Made by a program: the position numbers and the translations under genes. Below, piece by piece: positions 1 to 5,872 of a stretch of DNA of 12,098 nucleotides. The notes under the pieces were generated by a model. The model made no database searches. It saw nothing but the letters and a program-made list of their open reading frames with translations, and was not told the DNA's origin. This stretch comes from an uncultured Bacilli bacterium. GTDB lineage: Bacteria > Bacillota_I > Bacilli_A > RF39 > UBA660. Within the stretch, counting starts at the first letter, position 1, and each line of letters begins with the position of its first letter. The stretch spans positions 1-12,098 of the forward strand of contig CANQHB010000021.1 of the NCBI GenBank assembly GCA_947623755.1. The letters are read 5' to 3'.

Positions 1-201
1 AAAATGTTGGGACCAATTTTGGAAAAATTAGAAGAAAATGTTTTAAAAGTAAATGTTGATACGCATGAAAAATTAGCACAAGAATTTGGGGTAATGAGTA
101 TTCCCACGATTTGTTTCTTTAAAGATGGCGAACTTAAAAATAAAGTGATTGGTTTTCGAAATGCCGAGGAATTAAAAGAATTAATTGGTGAGGTAAAGTA
201 A
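1..201 (+). CDS. Thioredoxin, C-terminal part (5' end cut by window)
   Basis: This is the C-terminal two-thirds of a thioredoxin, a cytoplasmic disulfide reductase. The reading frame is open to the left edge, so the gene begins outside the window. The first visible residues, KMLGPILEKL, are what normally follow the WCGPC active site at the start of helix 2, so the redox cysteines should lie just to the left. Also visible are the strand containing VNVDTHEKLAQEFGV, the cis-proline loop SIPT that packs against the active site, and the final strand and helix (FFKDGELKNKVIGF...ELKELI). The ATG at position 4 is an internal Met, not the start. The stop codon overlaps the start of the Nudix gene by one base (TAATG), so the two are cotranscribed and probably translationally coupled. 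The family call is secure. Whether it is TrxA itself or a paralogue cannot be told. Confidence 0.93.
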   Translation, partial: KMLGPILEKLEENVLKVNVDTHEKLAQEFGVMSIPTICFFKDGELKNKVIGFRNAEELKELIGEVK

Positions 202-806
202 TGGAATATTTAGACGCTTATCAAGAGAATAAAGAATATATAGGAAAATTTCCCCGGGATTATGTGCATGAACAAGGATTATGGCATAATACTGTTCATT
301 GTTGGCTTTATGATGATTTAGGAAATATTTATTTTCAAATTAGAAGTGACGCTGGGAAATTTTATACGACAGCTTCCGGCCATGTAAGAGCGGGCGAAAC
401 AATAAAAGAAGCTTTTGGAAGAGAAGTTAAAGAAGAAATTGGTATAGATGTCAATTATGAAGAGGCTTTTTTGTTAGAGGTTGTGCCCTGGAAGATGGAT
501 AAAGAAAAGAATGGTAAATTAATTAAAGATAGAGCATTCGCGAATGTTTATTTACTTAATATTAAAAATCACCAATACCATTTTGTTTATGATGATGGAG
601 AGTGTATGGGAGTAGCTAAAATGCAGGCTAGAGAAGTACTTGATTTATTAGATGATAAAGTGGCTAGTATTAAAGGAACAGTTATTTATGAAGATAATAA
701 ACCAATCGAAAAAGACACTACCAAAGATGATTTTTTAGTAATGCCACATGAGAATTTAAAAGAAAAATATGGAAAAATATTAGAAGCGGTAAAAAATAGA
801 AGTTAA
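201..806 (+). CDS. Nudix hydrolase, IPP-isomerase-like subgroup
   Basis: This is a 201-residue Nudix-fold enzyme. The full Nudix box GX5EX7REUXEEXGU is present at residues 60-82 (GHVRAGE, then REVKEEIGI), with the Mg-binding glutamates intact. The N-terminal part, with DAYQENKEYIGKFPRDYVHEQGLWHNTVHCWLYDD split across residues 5-39, resembles the group of Nudix proteins annotated as isopentenyl-diphosphate isomerase-like (YfcD type). Members of that group are mostly uncharacterised hydrolases, so the substrate cannot be assigned. About 60 residues follow the Nudix core. The ATG overlaps the thioredoxin stop by one base, and its Shine-Dalgarno GGTGAGG at 187-193 lies inside the thioredoxin gene with 7 bases of spacing, which supports this start. 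Transcription should end at the hairpin overlapping the stop codon. Confidence 0.9.
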   Translation: MEYLDAYQENKEYIGKFPRDYVHEQGLWHNTVHCWLYDDLGNIYFQIRSDAGKFYTTASGHVRAGETIKEAFGREVKEEIGIDVNYEEAFLLEVVPWKMDKEKNGKLIKDRAFANVYLLNIKNHQYHFVYDDGECMGVAKMQAREVLDLLDDKVASIKGTVIYEDNKPIEKDTTKDDFLVMPHENLKEKYGKILEAVKNRS

Positions 807-818
807 GGCTTCTTTTTT
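798..818. terminator. Bidirectional hairpin terminator containing both stop codons
   Basis: AGAAG (798-802) pairs with CTTCT (809-813) around the six-base loop TTAAGG. A T run follows on the plus strand (813-818). On the minus strand the A run at 791-796 gives a T run after the reverse hairpin. The loop holds the palindrome TTAA, which supplies the TAA stop of the Nudix gene (804-806) and, on the other strand, the TAA stop of the convergent small membrane protein (805-803). The stem is short (5 bp), so efficiency is uncertain. Confidence 0.65.
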
Positions 819-1108
819 GCTTGGAGAGTAATTTTGTTTAATAATTTTAGTTTAATTAAGAAACTACCAAGAAAGAAGACGAGGGCCATAACAAATAAAA
901 GAATGGCCATAATAATACTTAAAGTATGGTTTTGTTCATATTGAAAAGTTAAAAGTAAAAGAATGCAAGCACAGACAACGGCAAAAATACTATAAATATT
1001 TAATCTTTTAAGACGCATGGAAATGTCAGATTGAGCATATTTTTGATGATAGATTTCTTTTATGTGGATTTTATCTTTTTTTGATAAAGAACGATATTCT
1101 TTAAACAT
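803..1108 (-). CDS. Small two-helix membrane protein, unknown function
   Basis: This is a hypothetical protein of 101 residues when started at the ATG at 1108. The frame extends three codons upstream to a GTG at 1117, but that GTG lies inside the Shine-Dalgarno GAGGTG (1115-1120), which sits six bases from the ATG. The ATG is therefore the better start. The first ~35 residues are hydrophilic and basic (KEYRSLSKKDKIHIKEIYHQ). Two hydrophobic helices follow: one from NIYSIFAVVCACILLLLTF and one from SIIMAILLFVMALVFFLGSF. A basic tail ends in KKKP, so both termini are probably cytoplasmic. A -10-like TATGAT on the minus strand (1132-1137) would give a short leader, but I see no convincing -35. 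It overlaps the Nudix gene tail to tail by 4 bases. I do not recognise a family. Confidence 0.75.
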   Translation of the reverse strand: MFKEYRSLSKKDKIHIKEIYHQKYAQSDISMRLKRLNIYSIFAVVCACILLLLTFQYEQNHTLSIIMAILLFVMALVFFLGSFLIKLKLLNKITLQAKKKP

Positions 1109-1148
1109 AATTTTCACCTCAAATATATTTTATCATAGAAATTAAGAA

Positions 1149-1177
1149 TTTACATTAATTATTTTACATGTTATAAT
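1149..1177 (+). promoter_or_regulatory. Sigma-A promoter with extended -10 for the CmpB-like operon
   Basis: TTTACA (1149-1154) is followed by a 17-base spacer and a perfect TATAAT (1172-1177). TG one base upstream of the -10 (1169-1170) makes it an extended -10 promoter. Transcription would begin near 1184. That leaves almost no leader for a TTG start at 1194 but a normal leader for the GTG start at 1215. Confidence 0.85.
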
Positions 1178-1214
1178 TTTATTAGTAATATTATTGGTAA
1201 TAGGTGAAGAAAAA

Positions 1215-1856
1215 GTGAAAGAAAATAAACCGACGATAACAGATTTTATTTGGTTATTTATATTGGGTTGTGTCCTGGGATTTATCTTAGAGACAGGTTG
1301 GTATTATATTAAACATGGAGTATGGATTAATAAGCAGGGACTTTTGTATGGACCTTTTAAACCAATTTATGGGTTTGGGTTAGATGTAATCGTTTTAGGA
1401 ATGTATAAGTTTAGAGAACATAAATTATGGGTTAAATTTATAATTGGTGTCTTACTGGGAAGCTTATTTGAATATTTTGGAAGTTTATTTCAGGAATATA
1501 TTTTTGGGACGGCGACTTGGAGTTATGCTAGCTTTAATTATAATATTGGGGGAAGAATATATATTCCTTATTGTTTAGCTTGGGGTGTCATTGCCGTGTT
1601 ATGTATTGATTATATATATCCGTGGTTTAAGAAGAAAGCGCATATAGCCCCGAAAATAATGAAAGAGGCCGTGACAATTATCGTGACCGTTTTAATGCTA
1701 ATAGATATGGGGCTTACTATTTTAGCAACAGTAAGATATAGTGCTAGAGCTAAAGGCGATACAAGTAATAATGTAGTGTTAAAATTTATTGATAAAACTT
1801 ATAATGATAGTTATATGAAAAAGAAATTTCCAAAATTACGCGTAGTGGAAAAGTAA
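1215..1856 (+). CDS. CmpB-like membrane protein (PF06541, 'putative ABC transporter type IV')
   Basis: This is a polytopic membrane protein of 213 residues, with about five predicted transmembrane helices: near residues 8-28, 46-64, 74-96, 121-138 and 153-175. It carries the hallmarks of the PF06541 family: ETGWYYIKHGVWINKQGLLYGP split across residues 26-47, the PIYGFG motif after it, a glutamate in the GSLFEYFGS helix, and TWSY...FNIGGRIY-like sequence ahead of LAWG. The family is labelled a putative ABC permease, but its biochemistry is poorly established and no ATPase gene is nearby. The start is taken as GTG at 1215, because AGGTGA at 1202-1207 sits seven bases upstream. A TTG at 1194 would add seven residues without a ribosome binding site. 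It is followed after 22 bases by the anchored extracellular protein, so the two form an operon. Confidence 0.85.
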   Translation: MKENKPTITDFIWLFILGCVLGFILETGWYYIKHGVWINKQGLLYGPFKPIYGFGLDVIVLGMYKFREHKLWVKFIIGVLLGSLFEYFGSLFQEYIFGTATWSYASFNYNIGGRIYIPYCLAWGVIAVLCIDYIYPWFKKKAHIAPKIMKEAVTIIVTVLMLIDMGLTILATVRYSARAKGDTSNNVVLKFIDKTYNDSYMKKKFPKLRVVEK

Positions 1857-1878
1857 AGGAAAAGGAGTAGAAGTTAAA

Positions 1879-4266
1879 ATGCCAAAAAAGAAAAGAAATA
1901 AAAAAATAGGAATACTTATTTTATTATTAGTAGTGGGGGTACTTATCGGAGTAGGGGTAAAGTTTTACTTTGATAAAAAAGAAAGTGATAACAATAGTAA
2001 CTTTAAGTATTTAGTGGTGGATAGTGAACAGAATTATTATTTAAAGAAAGTAAAAAATAACTTTAGTATTGAAGTAAAACCAGAAAAAGACTTTAGTTAT
2101 GAAGTGGTAGATAGTGATGGAGAGATTGTAAAAACCAAACTAGAAAAGAAAGATAAAAATAAAATAATTAAACCGAAAAATAAATATAAAGAAGGGGAAG
2201 TTTATACTTTAACTATTGAAAATGGGTCATTTGTAAATCAAGAGTTAAAGGACACGAAAACAATTACTTTTAAAGTTGAAAGAGAAGAATCTTTAAAATT
2301 TAAATTAAAGGATAATGTTAATTATCTAGTCGATAAAAAAGCGACAGTTAAAGATAATGTTTTAACAACTAAAGAAGATTATGAAGTAGATGATATTATC
2401 ATAGTCGATAATAAAGCCGCGTATAAAATAGTGAAAAATAATTATGATAATACGTATGATTTAGAAATACCTAATATTGATGAATTATATGATGATATAG
2501 ACATTTATCAAGAAGAACCGGTGGATTTATCAGATTTTAAAGCTAGTGATGACTTTAAAGATTATCTTACAATGGTGGTAAAAGATTCTAAATGGTATCA
2601 TAAATTAGTAAAAGAAGTTAAGGCTGCGCCAGAGATAGGCTTAGAATTTGATACAAGTAAAGCGAAGAAAGGAATTTTAGGCGTATCGTTAAAATTTACA
2701 ATTCCGGCCGGGGATGAAAGTAATTTTATTACAATATTAGAAAATCATGATTTAACATTTGAGGTTAATTTTAGTATTGAAGTTACAAGTAATTTAGATT
2801 GGACTTGGGGTGCAATAGATGCCGCAGTAAATGTTAAAGTAACGGATGGCTATAATTTTAATATTGATTATGTCGACGCCAAGTTAGAAGATATAACAAC
2901 CGTTCAGGATATTGAGAACTTTATTAATACCTTTAATGTGGAAGATTTAGACTTTGACCAAGATGAAGTAACGAAATTACTAGGAAGAACAACGGTACCG
3001 ATTGGGACAACAGGCTTTTATTTTAATATTGATTTAGGAATAATATTTGATTATAACATGGCTGTGGATGCCGGATATAAAGTAAAAAATGAAACGAATA
3101 TTACCTTTGGTTTTAGTTATGATAAAGATGAGGGCTTTAATCCTTATGGTAGTAGTGCAACTAAAAATGTTGAAAATCATGCTTATTTAAGTGGAGAAGC
3201 TTCCGTTAAAATAGGTATGGATATGGCGATGGGGATAAGTTTCTTAAATATTGTAGAGGCTGCCGTGGGAGTCGATGTTGGAGCTTATGGAGATGGTAGT
3301 CTAGAAGTAATTGCGACCGCTGTACCGGATGGAACATTAGATTATAATTCATCACTTACAGTAAGTGCCGAAATTGGACTATTTATGGACGCCAATATTA
3401 GATTTACGGCTTTAGATTTTAAAAAAGACTTTGATTTGATACAATTAAAAGACCCATTCTTTAAGTTTAATTATCCAGAAGAAGATGAAAGTGATGATAA
3501 GGATAAAGATAAAGAAGATAAACCAGTTAGTGGTAAAAAAGAAGAAGTAAGTTTAAGTGATACAAAAATTAAAAAATATTATGATATCTTTTTTGATGAA
3601 ATGGGACAATATATGACAACTTATGTCACGGCAAAATCAGTAAAATATGAAGACCTTAGTACGAATGCTAAATTCGAGATGGTTATTAAAAGTATTCCCG
3701 AAAATGAATATAAACCTTATGGAGAATATGAATATAGAATAACTAAAGAAGTATTTGATAAATACTATAAGAAAGCTTTTGGACCGAAGGCAACATATGA
3801 TGAGGCTGTACTAAATGATAAATTAAGCATAATGATTATTTCCTCTAAAGAAACGCTTCCTAGTTTAATTACCCATTATAGTCCTTATTATACTTATGAT
3901 AGTAAGTTAAAAAGCTTTATCTATCATGGTGGAGGTGTTGGAGACGCTTGTCTAGGGCCTGGAGATTGTTTATTTAATAATTCAAAATTGGTGGAAGCTT
4001 ATAAAGAAGGAGATTATTTATATATAGTTTCCAAAGTAATTGCGATAACCGAAGTTTATACCTTAACTGCGGATGGATATGATATAAAGTTAGACCAAGC
4101 CAAAGTATATAAAGACGTCAATAGAGAAAAATTAATTACTGATAAAGCAGATATTAATACAGGTAATTATAAAGAATATTTAGACCAAGGTTCAACGGTA
4201 ACTCTAGTATTAAAAAAACAAAGTGATAGTGAAGATTATTACTTTGTGGAAAGTATTGTTGAATAA
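1879..4266 (+). CDS. Membrane-anchored extracellular protein, 795 aa, unknown function
   Basis: This is a large exported protein that I cannot assign to a known functional family. A basic start (MPKKKRNKK) and a hydrophobic helix at residues 10-31 look like an uncleaved N-terminal anchor. There is no lipobox, and the C-terminus (YYFVESIVE) has no LPXTG signal. Residues ~45-130 resemble a bacterial Ig-like domain of the SbsA/Big_5 type (KPKNKYKEGEVYTLTIENG, then TITFKVE). Residues ~135-215 form a second small beta-rich unit. Residues ~250-530 are beta-rich with Asn/Asp/Val strands. A highly acidic linker of Asp, Glu and Lys (532-556) separates a C-terminal domain (~557-795) with one cysteine pair, C691 and C697, in CLGPGDC. 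GGAG at 1864-1867 lies 11 bases upstream of the ATG. Cotranscription with the CmpB-like gene suggests a membrane partner or shared envelope role, which is inference. Confidence 0.85.
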   Translation: MPKKKRNKKIGILILLLVVGVLIGVGVKFYFDKKESDNNSNFKYLVVDSEQNYYLKKVKNNFSIEVKPEKDFSYEVVDSDGEIVKTKLEKKDKNKIIKPKNKYKEGEVYTLTIENGSFVNQELKDTKTITFKVEREESLKFKLKDNVNYLVDKKATVKDNVLTTKEDYEVDDIIIVDNKAAYKIVKNNYDNTYDLEIPNIDELYDDIDIYQEEPVDLSDFKASDDFKDYLTMVVKDSKWYHKLVKEVKAAPEIGLEFDTSKAKKGILGVSLKFTIPAGDESNFITILENHDLTFEVNFSIEVTSNLDWTWGAIDAAVNVKVTDGYNFNIDYVDAKLEDITTVQDIENFINTFNVEDLDFDQDEVTKLLGRTTVPIGTTGFYFNIDLGIIFDYNMAVDAGYKVKNETNITFGFSYDKDEGFNPYGSSATKNVENHAYLSGEASVKIGMDMAMGISFLNIVEAAVGVDVGAYGDGSLEVIATAVPDGTLDYNSSLTVSAEIGLFMDANIRFTALDFKKDFDLIQLKDPFFKFNYPEEDESDDKDKDKEDKPVSGKKEEVSLSDTKIKKYYDIFFDEMGQYMTTYVTAKSVKYEDLSTNAKFEMVIKSIPENEYKPYGEYEYRITKEVFDKYYKKAFGPKATYDEAVLNDKLSIMIISSKETLPSLITHYSPYYTYDSKLKSFIYHGGGVGDACLGPGDCLFNNSKLVEAYKEGDYLYIVSKVIAITEVYTLTADGYDIKLDQAKVYKDVNREKLITDKADINTGNYKEYLDQGSTVTLVLKKQSDSEDYYFVESIVE

Positions 4267-4294
4267 AAAGAAGCCAACTTAGATTGGCTTTTTT
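4267..4294 (+). terminator. Rho-independent terminator of the CmpB-like operon
   Basis: AAGCCAA (4271-4277) pairs with TTGGCTT (4284-4290) around the loop CTTAGA. The stem can extend through a wobble pair into flanking A/T pairs, and a T run ends at 4294. It begins immediately after the stop codon and shields the convergent tRNA operon. Confidence 0.88.
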
Positions 4295-4310
4295 AGTTAT
4301 TTTAGATAAT

Positions 4311-4332
4311 AAAAAAGCCCTTATAATAAGGG
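4311..4332 (-). terminator. Rho-independent terminator of the tRNA operon
   Basis: Read on the minus strand, CCCTTA and TAAGGG pair around a TTA loop (4318-4332), followed by C and six Ts (4317-4311). It lies 16 bases past the CCA end of tRNA-Glu, and faces the terminator of the convergent operon with only a short gap between them. Confidence 0.85.
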
Positions 4333-4348
4333 AATTTGTAATCTAAAA

Positions 4349-4425
4349 TGGTGACCAGTACGAGATTCGAACTCGTGAATGCTGCCGTGAAAGGGCAGTG
4401 TGTTAAGCCACTTCACCAACTGGCC
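4349..4425 (-). tRNA. tRNA-Glu (anticodon TTC)
   Basis: A 77-base cloverleaf on the minus strand includes an encoded CCA (4349-4351). The acceptor stem GGCCAGT/ACTGGTC pairs throughout, with one G-T. The anticodon stem CTGCC/GGCAG holds the loop CTTTCAC, giving anticodon TTC (4389-4391). The T arm reads ACGAG-TTCGAAT-CTCGT. It closely resembles Bacillus tRNA-Glu. Last gene of the three-tRNA transcript. Confidence 0.97.
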
Positions 4426-4431
4426 AAAAAA

Positions 4432-4508
<77 letters not shown>

Positions 4509-4520
4509 ATAAACAATAAT

Positions 4521-4596
4521 TGGTGTCCCCTCAGGGATTCGAACCCTGGACCCACTGATTAAGAGTCAGTTGCTCTACCAGCTGAGCTAAGGAGAC
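4521..4596 (-). tRNA. tRNA-Lys (anticodon CTT)
   Basis: A 76-base cloverleaf on the minus strand with encoded CCA (4521-4523). The acceptor stem GTCTCCT/AGGGGAC pairs with one wobble. The anticodon stem ACTGA/TCAGT holds loop CTCTTAA, giving CTT (4561-4563), which reads AAG codons. The T arm is CAGGG-TTCGAAT-CCCTG. It is the first gene of the operon. In so AT-rich a genome a TTT-anticodon tRNA-Lys must also exist elsewhere to read the abundant AAA codons. Confidence 0.97.
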
Positions 4597-4616
4597 GTTT
4601 TCATAAATGCTATTTA

Positions 4617-4644
4617 ATTATATCATATTTTTGTTAAAAGGCAA
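4617..4644 (-). promoter_or_regulatory. Promoter of the tRNA operon
   Basis: On the minus strand TTGCCT (4644-4639) is followed by a 16-base spacer and a perfect TATAAT (4622-4617), with TG one base before the -10 (extended -10). The predicted start is about ten bases before the mature 5' end of tRNA-Lys. This promoter diverges from that of the 119-residue protein gene. Confidence 0.8.
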
Positions 4645-4702
4645 GAGAAATTTGTTATTTTTATGAAAAACTTGTTTTAAGCCCGTAATTAGGGACTTTT
4701 CC

Positions 4703-4731
4703 TTGACAAAAATGGGGAAAAGCGCTAATAT
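4703..4731 (+). promoter_or_regulatory. Sigma-A promoter for the 119-residue protein gene
   Basis: A perfect TTGACA (4703-4708), a 17-base spacer and TAATAT (4726-4731). The start would be near 4738, giving a leader of about 28 bases with the ribosome binding site AAAGGAAG at 4751-4758. Confidence 0.82.
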
Positions 4732-4765
4732 TATAGTATAGTTAAAGAGTAAAGGAAGAAAATTA

Positions 4766-5125
4766 ATGGAAAGTAAGAAAATAATTTTGAGTTATTGTAA
4801 AAACTTTGAACGAATTATGGGAACGGATTTCTTAGATGGGGATAATGTTTCAATGAAATTAGTGGAAATATATAAAGATTTTATATTTAAAATAGACGTT
4901 AATAATTTAGAAGACGTAAATAAAGCTATTTTAATTGATACTTTAATGGGAAAGTATATTGAAGATTATGCTTTTAGAAAAAAATTACAGGGAGAAATGC
5001 GAACTATTAAAATAAAAAAGAATGCTAAAGATATGATAAGGTCAATTGTCGATAGTTTAATCGATATATTTAAAAAATATCAAGAAGAAGTGACGCGAAA
5101 AATTTATATTTCCCGATGGATTTAA
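4766..5125 (+). CDS. Hypothetical 119-residue helical protein
   Basis: I do not recognise a family. The protein is soluble and looks largely alpha-helical. The first half is acidic (IMGTDFLDGDNVSMKLVEIYKDF, split by charged turns). The second half is basic and amphipathic (AFRKKLQGEMRTIKIKKNAKDMIRSIVDSLIDIFKKY across residues ~69-105), ending in RKIYISRWI. There is no signal peptide, membrane helix or metal-binding motif, and only one cysteine (C11). It has its own strong promoter, a good ribosome binding site (AAGGAAG, about eight bases before the ATG) and a terminator, so it is a monocistronic, probably well expressed gene. It is divergent from the tRNA operon and upstream of rnc, but shares a transcript with neither. 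A small regulatory or nucleic-acid-binding protein is possible, but nothing visible proves it. Confidence 0.8.
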   Translation: MESKKIILSYCKNFERIMGTDFLDGDNVSMKLVEIYKDFIFKIDVNNLEDVNKAILIDTLMGKYIEDYAFRKKLQGEMRTIKIKKNAKDMIRSIVDSLIDIFKKYQEEVTRKIYISRWI

Positions 5126-5143
5126 AACTTTAAGTTTGGGAAG

Positions 5144-5171
5144 AAATAAACAGAAATTGTTTATTTTTTTT
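5144..5171 (+). terminator. AT-rich hairpin terminator after the 119-residue protein gene
   Basis: AAATAAACA (5144-5152) pairs exactly with TGTTTATTT (5158-5166) around loop GAAAT, and Ts continue to 5171. The stem holds only one G-C pair, so it may be leaky. It overlaps the -35 zone of the rnc promoter. Confidence 0.65.
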
Positions 5172-5179
5172 AGGGATTT

Positions 5180-5188
5180 TGATATAAT
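5180..5188 (+). promoter_or_regulatory. Extended -10 promoter for rnc-smc
   Basis: TGATATAAT gives a perfect -10 (TATAAT, 5183-5188) with TG one base upstream. The -35 region is only T-rich, without a good TTGACA match, so the promoter seems to rely on the extended -10. The start would be near 5195, with the Shine-Dalgarno GGAGG at 5203-5207. Confidence 0.75.
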
Positions 5189-5214
5189 TATGTACATGAT
5201 ACGGAGGAATTATA

Positions 5215-5859
5215 ATGGATTTCTTAAAGAAGTATAAAATAGATATTGATAAAGAGTTACTTACGATGGCTTTAACCCATAGTAGTTATTCTAATGAACA
5301 TGGGGGAGAAGACTATGAGAGGTTAGAATTTTTGGGAGACGCGGTGCTTCAATTAATAACTAGTGAATATTTTTATAAAAATTTACCGGTGGGAGAAGGA
5401 GAATTATCTAAAACACGAGCTAGTTTTGTTTGTGAAGAAGCTTTAGCCGAATATTCCAAAAAAGTAGGAATTGATAAAGAAATTAGAGTGGGTAATGGGC
5501 AGTTAAAAGACGTTAATGATACCATTATTGCCGATTGTTTTGAGAGTGTTTTGGGGGCTATTTATTTAGACAAAGGTTTTTTAGTAGCGAAAAATTATGT
5601 ATTAGAAGTAATAACACCTTATATTTTAGAACACCATGTATTTTTAGGTGACTATAAATCAAGATTACAGGAATTAGTACAGACTGACCGCAAAACTTTA
5701 GAATATGTCTTAGTTAAAGAAGAAGGACCTAGCCATGATAAGACATTTGTTTTTAATGTGGTAATTGATGGTATAGTTTATGGCCAGGGAGTAGGAAAAA
5801 GTAAGAAAGAAGCAGAGCAACAAGCGGCTAAAAATGCTTTAGCAAAAAGAGTAAAGTAA
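5215..5859 (+). CDS. rnc: Ribonuclease III
   Basis: A 214-residue double-strand-specific endoribonuclease that processes rRNA precursors and structured mRNAs in the cytoplasm. The RNase III signature is at residues 35-45 (ERLEFLGDAVL). The metal-binding catalytic acids E38, D42, D107 and E110 (in ADCFESVLGAIYLD) are all present. The double-stranded RNA-binding domain spans about residues 147-214, with the expected DYKSRLQELVQ helix, GPSHDKTF loop and GVGKSKKEAEQQAAKNAL helix. It is slightly shorter than the ~225-250 residues usual for the family. GGAGG lies seven bases before the ATG. The gene is followed by smc after 13 bases. The rnc-smc order is the classical Bacillus arrangement, but the acpP gene usual upstream and ftsY usual downstream are absent here. 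Confidence 0.98.
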   Translation: MDFLKKYKIDIDKELLTMALTHSSYSNEHGGEDYERLEFLGDAVLQLITSEYFYKNLPVGEGELSKTRASFVCEEALAEYSKKVGIDKEIRVGNGQLKDVNDTIIADCFESVLGAIYLDKGFLVAKNYVLEVITPYILEHHVFLGDYKSRLQELVQTDRKTLEYVLVKEEGPSHDKTFVFNVVIDGIVYGQGVGKSKKEAEQQAAKNALAKRVK

Positions 5860-5872
5860 AGGAAGTAGAAGC

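Noticed and set aside
1194..1214. TTG start giving seven more residues on the CmpB-like protein
   Set aside because: It would lie about ten bases from the predicted transcript start with no Shine-Dalgarno, whereas GTG at 1215 has AGGTGA seven bases upstream.
4597..4702. Possible riboswitch or small RNA between the tRNA operon and the orphan gene
   Set aside because: Only promoter elements and a short imperfect palindrome near 4682-4694 are visible; there is no sustained secondary structure or known motif.
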